DNA of 64,000 bases from Massilia aurea (GTDB lineage Bacteria > Pseudomonadota > Gammaproteobacteria > Burkholderiales > Burkholderiaceae_D): contig NZ_JANUGZ010000001.1 of the NCBI RefSeq assembly GCF_024753205.1, forward strand, positions 744,001 to 808,000, given 5' to 3'. The notes under the pieces are model-generated. The model had not been told where the DNA came from. It saw only the letters and a list, made by a program, of their open reading frames with translations, and did not search any database. The position numbers were made by a program, and so were the translations under genes. Each line of letters opens with the position of its first letter. Positions within the stretch are counted from its first letter, which is position 1. Positions 9,154 to 18,072 of the stretch are shown here, piece after piece.

Positions 9154-10851
9154 TCAGACCACGAAGCGGGCAACAGTGTTGTTCAAATGGGTCGCGTGCT
9201 CGTTCAGGCCTTCGGTCGAACGGGCGATGCTGTCGCACGAACCGGCTGACCGCTCGGTTTCCTGGGCGATGTAGAGGATCGCGGCCGAAACTTCCTTGGC
9301 CGTGAGCGACTGCTCGCTGGCGCTGTCGGAGATCTCGGCGATCGCCAGCGAGGTCTTGCCGACGCCGCTGGTGATGCGGTCGAACGCTTCGCTGGCCTGG
9401 CGCGAGATTTCGCTGCCCTGCGCCACGCGGCGCACCGATTCATTGATCAGCTTCGAGATTTCCTTGGTCGCCTGCGACGAACGCTCGGCCAGCTTGCGCA
9501 CTTCGTCGGCCACGACCGAGAAGCCCAGGCCGTGTTCACCGGCGCGCGCCGCTTCGATGGCCGCATTGAAGGCGAGCATATTGGTCTGCCCGGCGATCTC
9601 GCCGATGACCTTGACGATCTCGCCGATGTCTTCGGACGACTGGTTGATCATCGCCATCGCTTCGATCGAACGGGCAATCGCCTTGGCGCCGATTTCCGCT
9701 TCGTCGCGGGTCGACTGGGCCAGGCTGTTGGCTTCCTGCGTGCTGCGGGCGATCGTGTTGATCGAGGCGGTCAGGCCATCGACCGAGGCGTTCATCTGTT
9801 CGACCGTCGCGCCCAGCGCCTGGGCGCTGGCGGCCACCGTGTTGGAGCGGTCGGCAATCGTGCGCGACGAGACATTGAGCTTGCCGGCAGCCGAGACGGC
9901 GTCGCCGATCACGCCGCGCAGGTCGCCGATCATCTTCATCACGCCGCGGCCCAGTTCGTCGAGGGGCTCGGCGCCGCTCGTGTCGATCGTGCCGGTCAGG
10001 TCGCCGGCCGAGGCGCGCGCCACCTGCTCGAGCAGCAGGCCGACCTTGCGGCGCTCATCTTCGGCGCGCTGGACAGCCGCTTCTTCGAGCATCACCTGGG
10101 CGGTGATGTCGGTGGCGAACTTGACGACTTTGACCGGCTTGCCGTTGGCGTCGAAGATCGGGTTGTAGGTCGCCTGAATCCACACCGTCTTGCCGTTGTT
10201 GCCGTGGCGCTTGTAGCGGCCGGCGTCGAATTCGCCACGATTGAGCTTGCCCCAGAAGCGGCGGTAGGCTGCGCTCGACGCGTATTCGTCGTCGCAGAAC
10301 ACGCGGTGGTGTTCGCCGCGCACGTCTTCCAGCGCGTAGTCGAGCAGGTCGAGGAAATTGGCATTGGCGTCGAGCAGGACGCCGCTCATGTCGAATTCGA
10401 CCACGGCCTGCGCGCGGCCGATTGCCGACACGAGGCCGGTCGTCTCGGCAGCCCGAACTTTCTCGGCCGTGATGTCAGTAGCGAACTTGATGATCTTGGA
10501 CACGCGTCCCGAGCTGTCCTTGACCGGATTGTAGGACGCGTTGATCCAGAATTCGCGCCCGCCCTTGGCGATGCGCTTGTATTCGGCGCGGTCTGACTTG
10601 CCGGCGCCCAGGTCTTGCCAGAAACGGGCATAGGCCGGTGAATCGATCAGCTCGCGCTCGCAGAACATCGAGTGATGGCGCCCTGCCAGCTCCGCGTCCG
10701 TGTAACCCGTCACGCTCAGGAAGTTGTCGTTGGCGCGCAGGATGTTGCCATTCAAATCGAATTCGACGATGGCCTGGGCGCCGTCGAGCGCCGAGTAGAT
10801 CGCACGCAGGTCTTGCAGCGCGTCAGGCGATTCCAGATAGATCGTTTCCAT
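9154..10851 (-). CDS. Soluble methyl-accepting chemotaxis protein with two PAS domains (BdlA-like)
   Basis: 565-residue chemoreceptor. No transmembrane helix or periplasmic domain is seen; two similar PAS/PAC modules (about 18-130 and 137-252, each ending in KFATDITA) replace it, so it should sense an internal cue such as redox, oxygen or a small ligand through a PAS cofactor. A short HAMP-like linker (around 270-320) leads to the coiled-coil signalling domain, whose highly conserved hairpin tip [20 protein letters not shown] lies near residues 412-431. The layout matches Pseudomonas BdlA, which controls biofilm dispersal, but that function is not shown here. First gene of the operon with cheR, cheD and the triple CheW protein. 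The two PAS modules appear to be an internal duplication. Confidence 0.94.
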   Translation of the reverse strand: METIYLESPDALQDLRAIYSALDGAQAIVEFDLNGNILRANDNFLSVTGYTDAELAGRHHSMFCERELIDSPAYARFWQDLGAGKSDRAEYKRIAKGGREFWINASYNPVKDSSGRVSKIIKFATDITAEKVRAAETTGLVSAIGRAQAVVEFDMSGVLLDANANFLDLLDYALEDVRGEHHRVFCDDEYASSAAYRRFWGKLNRGEFDAGRYKRHGNNGKTVWIQATYNPIFDANGKPVKVVKFATDITAQVMLEEAAVQRAEDERRKVGLLLEQVARASAGDLTGTIDTSGAEPLDELGRGVMKMIGDLRGVIGDAVSAAGKLNVSSRTIADRSNTVAASAQALGATVEQMNASVDGLTASINTIARSTQEANSLAQSTRDEAEIGAKAIARSIEAMAMINQSSEDIGEIVKVIGEIAGQTNMLAFNAAIEAARAGEHGLGFSVVADEVRKLAERSSQATKEISKLINESVRRVAQGSEISRQASEAFDRITSGVGKTSLAIAEISDSASEQSLTAKEVSAAILYIAQETERSAGSCDSIARSTEGLNEHATHLNNTVARFVV

Positions 10852-11171
10852 AAATTCAGTGAGATAGGTGAATAAGGGCGCTGCGGGCGACGACGCAACG
10901 GGTGCATGTCTGCATCATCCGTCATTTCACACAAACAGTAAATCCAGCAAAGTCAGAGTATTGATTCTGCCTGATTTATCGTTGCCCTACAACAACAACC
11001 TGTCCTGCTACAGATGAGAAGCCCCATTTTTTTGAACGATCAGACATCTTAAGCGCGTGTTCCATATGTTCCCTCCGCGCAACCAAATCAGTCAAAAAGA
11101 AATATTTTTCTTGAGAAATTCGGTAAATACGGTAAAATTCCTCACACCAATAATCCAGTAAAAACGAAACC
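10852..11171. other. Divergent intergenic region, AT-rich
   Basis: 320 bases between the chemotaxis operon (leftward) and the DUF11 cluster (rightward). The sequence is visibly more AT-rich than its surroundings and carries the promoters of both units. I see a good sigma70-type promoter for the rightward unit at 11111-11138, a CGGTAAAT/CGGTAAAA near-repeat around 11121-11138, and no coding frame that looks real. A GATAA-containing stretch around 10976-10984 on the minus strand could be part of a sigma28 promoter for the receptor, but I could not find a convincing partner element. Confidence 0.6.
11111..11138 (+). promoter_or_regulatory. Predicted sigma70 promoter of the DUF11 cluster
   Basis: TTGAGA (11111-11116), 16-base spacer, TAAAAT (11133-11138). 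Transcription would start near 11145, 27 bases before the ATG at 11172. The spacer itself contains CGGTAAAT followed by CGGTAAAA, which might be an activator or repressor half-site. Confidence 0.55.
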
Positions 11172-11723
11172 ATGATTACTTCCAACCATCTCCGTTTGAC
11201 TGAAACAAATCCCCTGCTGATGCGCATCGTGATGATCCTGCTGTTCTGGACCACGGTGCTGGCCGGAACGAAGGTGTTCGCTGCCGATGCCCAGGTGGTC
11301 GATGTGCGCCTGCAAGCCTTCCAGGTCGTGACGCAGGACAAGGGCGGCGAAAAGCTGGTCCCTGCAACTGAAGCCAATCCTGGCGACACGATCGAATACC
11401 AGGTCACCTACCGGAACCACGGCAAGTCGGCCGCAAAGGGAGTAGCAGCGACGCTGCCGGTGCCTGAAGGCGCGATGGTCTACCTCGACGGCAGCGCAGC
11501 GCCGAAAGCAGTTCAGGCCAGTCTCGATGGCAAGCAGTTCAGTCCCCTCCCCCTGACCCGCGAAGTGATGCGCAACGGTCGCCGCACCGTCGAGCCGGTA
11601 CCGCCCGAGCAATACCGTTTTCTGCGCTGGGACCTGGGCGATCTCGCGCCCGGCAAGGCCGCGACTGTGACCTCGCGCATGCGTGTCGCCGTCCCGCCGT
11701 CGGCCAGGCTCGCGCGCTCCTGA
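11172..11723 (+). CDS. Small exported protein with one DUF11-like repeat domain
   Basis: 183 residues with an N-terminal hydrophobic segment ending KVFAADAQ, a plausible signal peptide cleaved near residue 38. The mature part has the features of a DUF11/B_ant_repeat module: PGDTIEYQVTYRNHGKSAAKGV, then a LPVPEGAMVYLDGS segment, and a closing LGDLAPGKAATVTSRMRV. An internal ATG at 11220 would give a more compact signal peptide (MRIVMILLFW); neither start has a strong ribosome site. It is the first of four same-strand genes with related domains, and its function is unknown. A structural or assembly role in a cell-surface layer is a guess from the domain type. Confidence 0.8.
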   Translation: MITSNHLRLTETNPLLMRIVMILLFWTTVLAGTKVFAADAQVVDVRLQAFQVVTQDKGGEKLVPATEANPGDTIEYQVTYRNHGKSAAKGVAATLPVPEGAMVYLDGSAAPKAVQASLDGKQFSPLPLTREVMRNGRRTVEPVPPEQYRFLRWDLGDLAPGKAATVTSRMRVAVPPSARLARS

Positions 11724-11852
11724 CCCTTTGATGTCCTGACGTTTCGGCGTCGCTCTGCAACACTGCACAAATAGTTGTCTTTTTATTAACATAACAATCC
11801 GATCACCCTGTTCGATCCTGACTCACGCAAGTCCCATTACAAGGAAGCAGCC

Positions 11853-13163
11853 ATGAAAACCCATCTCAAGCTCGTCGCCGCAGCAGCGCTGCTGGCAACC
11901 GCCAACGGCGCCTACGCCGCCACTGCGGCCGGCACCCAGATCACCAACCAGGCCACCGCCACCTATAACGATTCCACCGGCACCAAGACGGTCCAGTCGA
12001 ACACCGTGATCACGACCGTGCAGCAGGTTGCCAGCCTGACGATGCCGGCCGGTACCGCCAAAAGCGCCGGCGCCGGCACCTCGGTCACCTACGCCCACAG
12101 CGTGACCAACACGGGTAACGGCAGCGATACCTTCGCCCTGTCGCAAATCAATACCGGCACACTGAACATGACCGGCGTCGTGTTCTACGCGGACGCCAAC
12201 GGTGACGGCGTGGCCGACAACGCTATCCCAATCACCAGCACGGGCCCGCTAACTGCCGGCGCCACCTTCCGCTTCGTGGCCGTCGCCGCGCTGCCGGCCG
12301 GCGCCGCCAACGGCACGACCAACGTGCTGACCGTACGCGCTACCAGCGGCTTCAACGGCGCGGTCACCGCCGCCAGCATCGATACCACCACCGTGTCGGC
12401 CGCCGCCGTGCTCGACATCACCGCCAATTCGGCCGGCGCCGGCGCACCGGGCGCAGGTCCTGGCGTCGAAGCAGCTGCCGTGGAGACCAAGACCACGACG
12501 GCCGGCACGATGACCTCGTTCGTCCTGTTCCTGAACAACACCGGCGGCAGCCCCGACACCTTCAATCTGCAAGCGAGCACCGACGGCACGTTCGGCATGC
12601 AAATCCTGCCAGCCGGCTGGACCGTGGTCTTCAAGGACGCCAACGGCGCGGTCATTACCAACGCCACCGTCGCCGCCGGCGCCAATGTGCGCGTGACGGC
12701 CGAAGTAACCCCGCCAGCCGGAACCGCGCCAGGCACGACCGACCTGTACTTCCGCGCCATCTCGGGCATCACCGGCGTAGCCGACCGCATCCACGAAGCC
12801 GTCACGGTCGCGGCTGCCGATTCGCTCGTCGAGCTGGTCAAGACGCAGGCCCTGGACGCCAACTGCGACGGCACCGCCGATACCGCCTTCAGCAGCGCGC
12901 CGATCGTGTCTGGCGCCGTGCCGGGCGCATGCATCCGCTACCAGATCGTCGGCACCAACAAGGGCGCGACCGTCATCAACTCGATGGTCATGACCGACAC
13001 GATCCCGGCCAACACGACCTATCACGCCGGCGCCCCGGCCAACACGCTGCTGGGTTCGATCCTGGCGCCGGCCGCCGGCTTCGTCGGCAGCGTCTCGGCC
13101 AGTGTTGGCATGCTGGCCCCGGGCCAGTCGAACACGATGGCGTTCGGCGTGAAGATCGACTAA
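11853..13163 (+). CDS. Exported DUF11-type repeat protein, 436 residues
   Basis: Clear signal peptide (MKTHLKLVAAAALLATANGAYA, cleavage about residue 22). The mature chain is very rich in Ala, Thr, Gly, Val and Asn, poor in charged residues and almost free of Cys apart from two late cysteines, typical of secreted beta-sandwich repeats. The first mature segment ITNQATATYNDSTGTKT recurs at the N-terminus of the 1607-residue neighbour (INNRASATFVGATGNS). Later segments (SVTYAHSVTNTGNGSDTF, FVLFLNNTGGSPDTFNL, CIRYQIVGTNKGATVI with MTDTIPANTTYHAG) are three DUF11-like modules. An AAGGAAG ribosome site precedes the ATG. Probably an abundant extracellular or surface protein; the family role is not known to me. 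Confidence 0.85.
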   Translation: MKTHLKLVAAAALLATANGAYAATAAGTQITNQATATYNDSTGTKTVQSNTVITTVQQVASLTMPAGTAKSAGAGTSVTYAHSVTNTGNGSDTFALSQINTGTLNMTGVVFYADANGDGVADNAIPITSTGPLTAGATFRFVAVAALPAGAANGTTNVLTVRATSGFNGAVTAASIDTTTVSAAAVLDITANSAGAGAPGAGPGVEAAAVETKTTTAGTMTSFVLFLNNTGGSPDTFNLQASTDGTFGMQILPAGWTVVFKDANGAVITNATVAAGANVRVTAEVTPPAGTAPGTTDLYFRAISGITGVADRIHEAVTVAAADSLVELVKTQALDANCDGTADTAFSSAPIVSGAVPGACIRYQIVGTNKGATVINSMVMTDTIPANTTYHAGAPANTLLGSILAPAAGFVGSVSASVGMLAPGQSNTMAFGVKID

Positions 13164-13183
13164 GTAGACCAACGTAAACCAAC

Positions 13184-13207
13184 GCAGCGCCGCTCCGGCG
13201 GCGCTGC
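13184..13207 (+). terminator. Strong GC hairpin between two DUF11 genes
   Basis: GCAGCGCCGC-TCCG-GCGGCGCTGC is a perfect 10-bp stem with a 4-base loop, 20 bases after the 436-residue gene's stop and 28 bases before the next ATG. It is followed by CTTCG, not a T-run, so it may attenuate transcription or stabilise the upstream mRNA 3' end rather than terminate fully. Confidence 0.5.
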
Positions 13208-13234
13208 CTTCGAATTCCCAGACTCTCGCGCGCC

Positions 13235-16200
13235 ATGACAACCCTCCTCCGACACCTCGTATTTCTCTGCATGAGCTTTGTCCTGTGGTTGTCCTGCGAC
13301 GCGGGCGCCGCCATCAACAACCGCGCCAGCGCGACCTTTGTCGGCGCTACCGGCAACAGCATCACCATTGAATCGAATACCGTGCGCGCCGTGCGCCCGG
13401 ATTCAATCACCTATTTCACCTCGGCCGCCTACAGCCGCGTGGCGCGCGCGACCGAGATCAACGGCAACCTGTTCCTCCAGGTCGATGCCGCCGAATGCAA
13501 CGTCGACAAAAATGTTGCCGAGCAGGTCAGCGTGACGCTGACCTCCACGCTGACGGGCGACCGGCAAGCCTTCACGGCGCGCGAGACGGGCGCCGACACC
13601 GGCGAATACCGCTTCAGCGCCGTCGCCGCAAACCACAGCGAAGACGAAGACCATGAGGACGACGCTGCCGACGGCATCGTTGAAGTGATGAAGAACGACA
13701 CCCTGCTGGCCAGCGTCGAAGGCTGCGGCAGCGGCATGATCCAGACCGCGATCCTGGTCGACCCGATCGGCATCGTCTACGACAGCCGCAGCAACCTGCC
13801 GCTGCCGGGCGCGACCGTGAGCCTGATCGACATCACCGGCGCCGGCAACGGCGGCGCGCCTGGTGGACCGGCCCGCGTGTTCGGCGTGGATGGCGTCACG
13901 CCCGCGCCAAGCACCGTCATCACCGATCGCGGTGGCATGTATCAGTTTCCGCTGGTGGCACCGAGCCTGTATCGCCTGCAGGTCACCCCGCCGTCGAACT
14001 ATGGCTTCCCGTCAAAGCGCGCCATCGGTGAACTGCCGGCCGGCCGCACCACCAACCTGTATGGCTCGTTCGGCGGCGAGTTCATCGTCAGCGAAACCTC
14101 GGGCGTGGTCACGATCGACGTGCCGCTCGACCCGATTCCGGGTGTGCTGTACGTGGAAAAGAATGCGTCGCGCGCCGTCGTCGAAGTGGGCGACGTGCTC
14201 GACTACACGGTGCGCGTCCACAACACCGCCGAACAGGCGCTGGTGGATGTCGTGGTCGAAGACCGCCTGCCGGCCGGCTTCTCATTCGTGCCGGGCACGC
14301 TGCGCATCGATGGTGCGCTCGTGACCGACAAGTTCGAGGACCGCGGCCCGACGCTGCGCATTCCCCTCGATACGCTGGCCGCGAAATCGAACCGCGTGCT
14401 GCGCTACCGCGTGCGCATCGGCGGCGGCGCGCTGCAGGGCGACGGCATCAACCGCGCCCAGGCCACCAGCGGCGCTCCGCTGGTGCTGGTCTCCTCGGTG
14501 GCCGCGGCCAAAGTCAAGGTCAAAGCGGGCATCTTCAGCAGCAAGGGCTTCATCCTGGGCGACGTGTTCGCCGACTGCAATGTCAATGGCCAGCGCGACC
14601 TGGGCGAACCGGGCATCCCCGACGTGCGCATCTACCTCGAAGACGGCAGCTTCTCGCAGACAGATGCCGATGGCCGCTACAGCTTCGCCGACGTTGCCCC
14701 GCGCACCCACGTGGCGAAAGTCGACCTGAGCACCATGCTGGCCGGCCCGCTGGCCGTGCTGTCGAACCGCAATGCTGGCGACGCCGGCAGCCGCTTCGTC
14801 GACCTGAAAGACGGCGAACTGGCGCGCGCCGATTTCGCGCTGAGCGGCTGCAATCCCGATGTGCTCGAGGCGATCAAGGCCCGGGCTGCCCGCCTGCGCG
14901 CCGTGCTGGCCTCGGCCGCCGTGCTGACCGCCCCAAGTCCAGCCGCCGCGAAGGCCGCGCCCGAGCTGGACCTGGCCACGGTCACCAACCGCCTGGGCTT
15001 CATCGGCCTGGTCGACGGCGCCATCCTGCCACACGCCCAGCCGACGATCCGCGTCAAGGGCGGCGCCGGTTCGAGCTTTACGCTGCTGGTCGATGGCGTG
15101 GCCGTGGACGACAGCCATATCGGCAAGCAGGACACGGTGGCGGCGCAGGCACTCGAGCTGCGCGACTATGTCGGCGTGACCCTGAAACCTGGCCACAACC
15201 TGATCGAAGTGCGCGAGACGGACAGCTTCGGCAACCCGCGCGGCAGCAGCGTCGTCGACGTCATCGTGCCGGGCGCCCTGGCGCGCCTGTCGGTCGCCCC
15301 GCTGGTCGAATCCGCGCCGGCCGACGGCCGTTCGCTGGCGATGGTCGCCGTGCGCCTCGAAGACGCACAAGGCGTGCTGATCGCCGAACGCACGCCGGTC
15401 ACTTTGGCCGCCAGCGCCGGCCAGTGGGACCAGCCCGACCTCGATCCACGCGAGCCAGGCCACCAAGTCTTCGTCGAAGGCGGCAGCGCCGAATTCGCGC
15501 TGCGCACGGCACCGGACGCCGGTGAAGCCCGCCTGCAGGCCACCAGTGGCCTGCTGCGCGCGAAGAACACGCTGCGCTTCCTGCCAGCCCTGCGCCCGAT
15601 GGTGGCGGCCGGCGTCGTCGAAGGCGCCTTCAGCCTGAACCGCAGCCGCGGCAATACCGCCACCCCGCAGCGCGATTTCGACGGCTTCGAAGACCGCCTG
15701 CGCCACGTGGCAGGGGGTGAGAACGCCAACGCCGGCGCCCGCGCCGCCATGTTCGCCAAGGGCCAGATCGGCGCCGATACGCTGCTGACGATGTCGTACG
15801 ACTCGGACAAGGACACCGAACCGAAGATGTTCCGCGACATCAACCCGTTTGCCTTTTACCCGACCTACGGCGACGACGCGCGCCGCGGCTTCGAGGCGCA
15901 ATCGGCCGGCCGCCTGTACGTCAAGGCTGAGCGCAACCGCTCGTACGTGATGTTCGGTGACTTCGTGCCGCCAGGCGTGACCCCGGCGCGCAACCTGGGC
16001 GCCTACAACCGCAACCTGACGGGCCTGCGCCAGCACGCCGAACTCGATGGTCTGACAGTCGATTCGTTCCTCAGCTATGACAGCACCCGTCAGATGGTCG
16101 AAGAATTCGCCGCCAACGGCACCTCGGGCCCGTTCCTCACCGGCGGCGGCCTGATGGTCATCAACAGCGAGCGCATCGAAATCATCGTGCGTGACCGCGA

Positions 16201-18058
16201 CCAGACCGGCGTGATCCTGTCGCGCCGCGCCCTGGTGCGCTACGTCGACTACGATATCGATCCGCTCAGCGGCCGCATCCTGCTGCGCGCCCCGGTGCCG
16301 AGCCTGGACGAAAACCTGAACCCGGTCAGCCTGCGCCTGGCGTACGAAGTCGACCAGAACGGCGCACGCTTCCTGGTCGGCGGTGTCGCCGCCCAGTACC
16401 AGATCGGCAGCCATGTCGAAGTCGGCGCCAGCGCCGTCGAAGACCGCAATCCGGCCGCCCCGACCCGCCTGGTGAGCGTCAACGCCAGCGTCAAGCCGGA
16501 TGAAAAAACCGTCGTCATCGTCGAAGCGGCGCAGATGGAAAAAGCCGGCCTGTCGGGTCGCGCCGCGCGCTTCGACGCCAACCGCACCGACGGCAAGCTC
16601 GAGAGCCGCCTGTTCCTGGGCCGCGCCGACGCCAACTTCGACAATCCATCGGCCAACCTGCCGAAGGGCCGTACCGAAGGCGGCGCCAATGTGCGCTACC
16701 GCTTCACCGAGCGCACCAGCGTCGGCCTGGAAGGCCTGCACACCGCCGACCTGACCACCGACGCCACCCGCAACGGCGTGCAGCTCTTTGCCGGCTACGC
16801 GTTCGAGAACGGCCTGCAAGCCGAAGTCGGCATGCGCCATTCCCGTGAAGAAGGCGGCGCCGGCGTCATCGTGGCCCAGCCCGACCTGACCAGCGTGCGC
16901 GCCAAGCTGGGCATGCAGATCCCTGGCCTGCCGCAGGCCGGTGTGTTCGTCGAAGGCGAACAGGATATCCACGACAATGGCCGCCGCATGGTGGCACTGG
17001 GCGGCGACTACCGCTTCGCCGGCGGCAGCCGCGTGTATGGCCGCCATGAACTGATCAGCAGCCTGGGTTCCACCTATGCGCTGAACCAGGGCCAGCAGCG
17101 CCACGCCACCGTGTTCGGTGTCGACACCGACTACATGCACGACGGCCGCGTGTTCTCGGAATACCGCGCTGGCGGCACCTCGCCAGCGGGCACCGTGACC
17201 GGCGAGCGCCAGGCCGAAGCAGCCCTGGGCCTGCGCAACCTGTGGACGCTGGGCGACGGCGTGCGCGCCAACACCAGCTTCGAGCGCGTCAAGGTGCTCT
17301 CGGGCGCCAGCAACAACGAAGCCATCGCGCTGACCGGCGCCATTGAAGTAAGCCGGCATCCGACCTGGACCGGCAACGCCCGTCTCGAACTGCGCCACGG
17401 CGCCGACAGCGATGGCCTCCTCTCGACGCTGGGCCTGGCCTACAAGATCGACGACAGCTGGACCTTCCTGGGCAAGAACACGCTGGCCGCCACCCGCTCG
17501 AATGCCAGCAAGGCCATGCGCGTGACCGAACTGCTGCAAAGCGGCGTGGCCTACCGCGCGCTGCAGTCGATCGGTATGAACGGCCTGGCCAAGTACGAGT
17601 ACAAGCTCGAACGCGACGACGGCCTGGCTGACCTCAAGCGCGCCGTGCACGCCGTCTCGGTCGGCGCCAACTGGCAGCTGCGCCTTGATACCACCGTCAG
17701 CGCCCGCTACGCCGCCAAGATGGCGATGGACCAGTCGAGCGGCCTGTCGAACCGTACGGTCAGCCACCTGGTGGCCGGCCGCGTGACCCACGAGATCAAT
17801 GCCGACTGGGACATCGGCGCCACCGCGCAGATGCTGATGGACCGCGACACGCGTGGCCGCCAGTACGCCGCCGGCATCGAGGCAGGCTACCAGCTGCAAC
17901 GCAATATGTGGGTCTCGGCCGGCTACAACCTGCTCGGCTTCAAGGAACGCGACCTGGCCGGCGCCGACGCCACCGCCAGGGGCGTGTACTTCCGGGTGCG
18001 CATGAAGTTCGACGAGAACACGCTGCAAGGCCTGCTCACGGGCGACCTGCTCAAGTAA
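13235..18058 (+). CDS. Giant surface protein: DUF11/SdrD-like repeats with C-terminal beta-barrel
   Basis: 1607 residues. Signal peptide about 1-25 (MTTLLRHLVFLCMSF...AGA). Segments in order: the INNRASATFVGATGNS module shared with the upstream gene, an acidic HSEDEDHEDD patch (about 134-143), a carboxypeptidase-regulatory-like domain (SRSNLPLPGATVSLI), a DUF11 domain (YVEKNASRAVVEVGDVLDYTV), an SdrD B-like domain (GFILGDVFADCNVNGQRDLGEPGIPDV with TDADGRYSF), Ig-like regions, and from about residue 790 to the end alternating aromatic/hydrophobic strands such as RLYVKAERNRSYVMFGDF and FFRV-type ends, which read as a large outer-membrane beta-barrel. A function as an outer-membrane anchor or exporter for the neighbouring DUF11 proteins is inferred. 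The next gene starts 14 bases later, so they are one operon. Confidence 0.85.
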   Translation: MTTLLRHLVFLCMSFVLWLSCDAGAAINNRASATFVGATGNSITIESNTVRAVRPDSITYFTSAAYSRVARATEINGNLFLQVDAAECNVDKNVAEQVSVTLTSTLTGDRQAFTARETGADTGEYRFSAVAANHSEDEDHEDDAADGIVEVMKNDTLLASVEGCGSGMIQTAILVDPIGIVYDSRSNLPLPGATVSLIDITGAGNGGAPGGPARVFGVDGVTPAPSTVITDRGGMYQFPLVAPSLYRLQVTPPSNYGFPSKRAIGELPAGRTTNLYGSFGGEFIVSETSGVVTIDVPLDPIPGVLYVEKNASRAVVEVGDVLDYTVRVHNTAEQALVDVVVEDRLPAGFSFVPGTLRIDGALVTDKFEDRGPTLRIPLDTLAAKSNRVLRYRVRIGGGALQGDGINRAQATSGAPLVLVSSVAAAKVKVKAGIFSSKGFILGDVFADCNVNGQRDLGEPGIPDVRIYLEDGSFSQTDADGRYSFADVAPRTHVAKVDLSTMLAGPLAVLSNRNAGDAGSRFVDLKDGELARADFALSGCNPDVLEAIKARAARLRAVLASAAVLTAPSPAAAKAAPELDLATVTNRLGFIGLVDGAILPHAQPTIRVKGGAGSSFTLLVDGVAVDDSHIGKQDTVAAQALELRDYVGVTLKPGHNLIEVRETDSFGNPRGSSVVDVIVPGALARLSVAPLVESAPADGRSLAMVAVRLEDAQGVLIAERTPVTLAASAGQWDQPDLDPREPGHQVFVEGGSAEFALRTAPDAGEARLQATSGLLRAKNTLRFLPALRPMVAAGVVEGAFSLNRSRGNTATPQRDFDGFEDRLRHVAGGENANAGARAAMFAKGQIGADTLLTMSYDSDKDTEPKMFRDINPFAFYPTYGDDARRGFEAQSAGRLYVKAERNRSYVMFGDFVPPGVTPARNLGAYNRNLTGLRQHAELDGLTVDSFLSYDSTRQMVEEFAANGTSGPFLTGGGLMVINSERIEIIVRDRDQTGVILSRRALVRYVDYDIDPLSGRILLRAPVPSLDENLNPVSLRLAYEVDQNGARFLVGGVAAQYQIGSHVEVGASAVEDRNPAAPTRLVSVNASVKPDEKTVVIVEAAQMEKAGLSGRAARFDANRTDGKLESRLFLGRADANFDNPSANLPKGRTEGGANVRYRFTERTSVGLEGLHTADLTTDATRNGVQLFAGYAFENGLQAEVGMRHSREEGGAGVIVAQPDLTSVRAKLGMQIPGLPQAGVFVEGEQDIHDNGRRMVALGGDYRFAGGSRVYGRHELISSLGSTYALNQGQQRHATVFGVDTDYMHDGRVFSEYRAGGTSPAGTVTGERQAEAALGLRNLWTLGDGVRANTSFERVKVLSGASNNEAIALTGAIEVSRHPTWTGNARLELRHGADSDGLLSTLGLAYKIDDSWTFLGKNTLAATRSNASKAMRVTELLQSGVAYRALQSIGMNGLAKYEYKLERDDGLADLKRAVHAVSVGANWQLRLDTTVSARYAAKMAMDQSSGLSNRTVSHLVAGRVTHEINADWDIGATAQMLMDRDTRGRQYAAGIEAGYQLQRNMWVSAGYNLLGFKERDLAGADATARGVYFRVRMKFDENTLQGLLTGDLLK

Positions 18059-18072
18059 TCAAGGATACCGAC

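Noticed and set aside
10941..10990. Sigma28 promoter for the receptor operon
   Set aside because: A CGATAAAT element is visible on the minus strand, but no TAAA -35 element occurs at the right distance.
14282..18028. A 1248-codon minus-strand open frame opposite the giant surface protein
   Set aside because: It lies wholly within the antisense of the real gene and its composition (very rich in Ala, Arg, Val, His, Gln) is the typical shadow of a GC-rich gene; no ribosome site or domain is seen.
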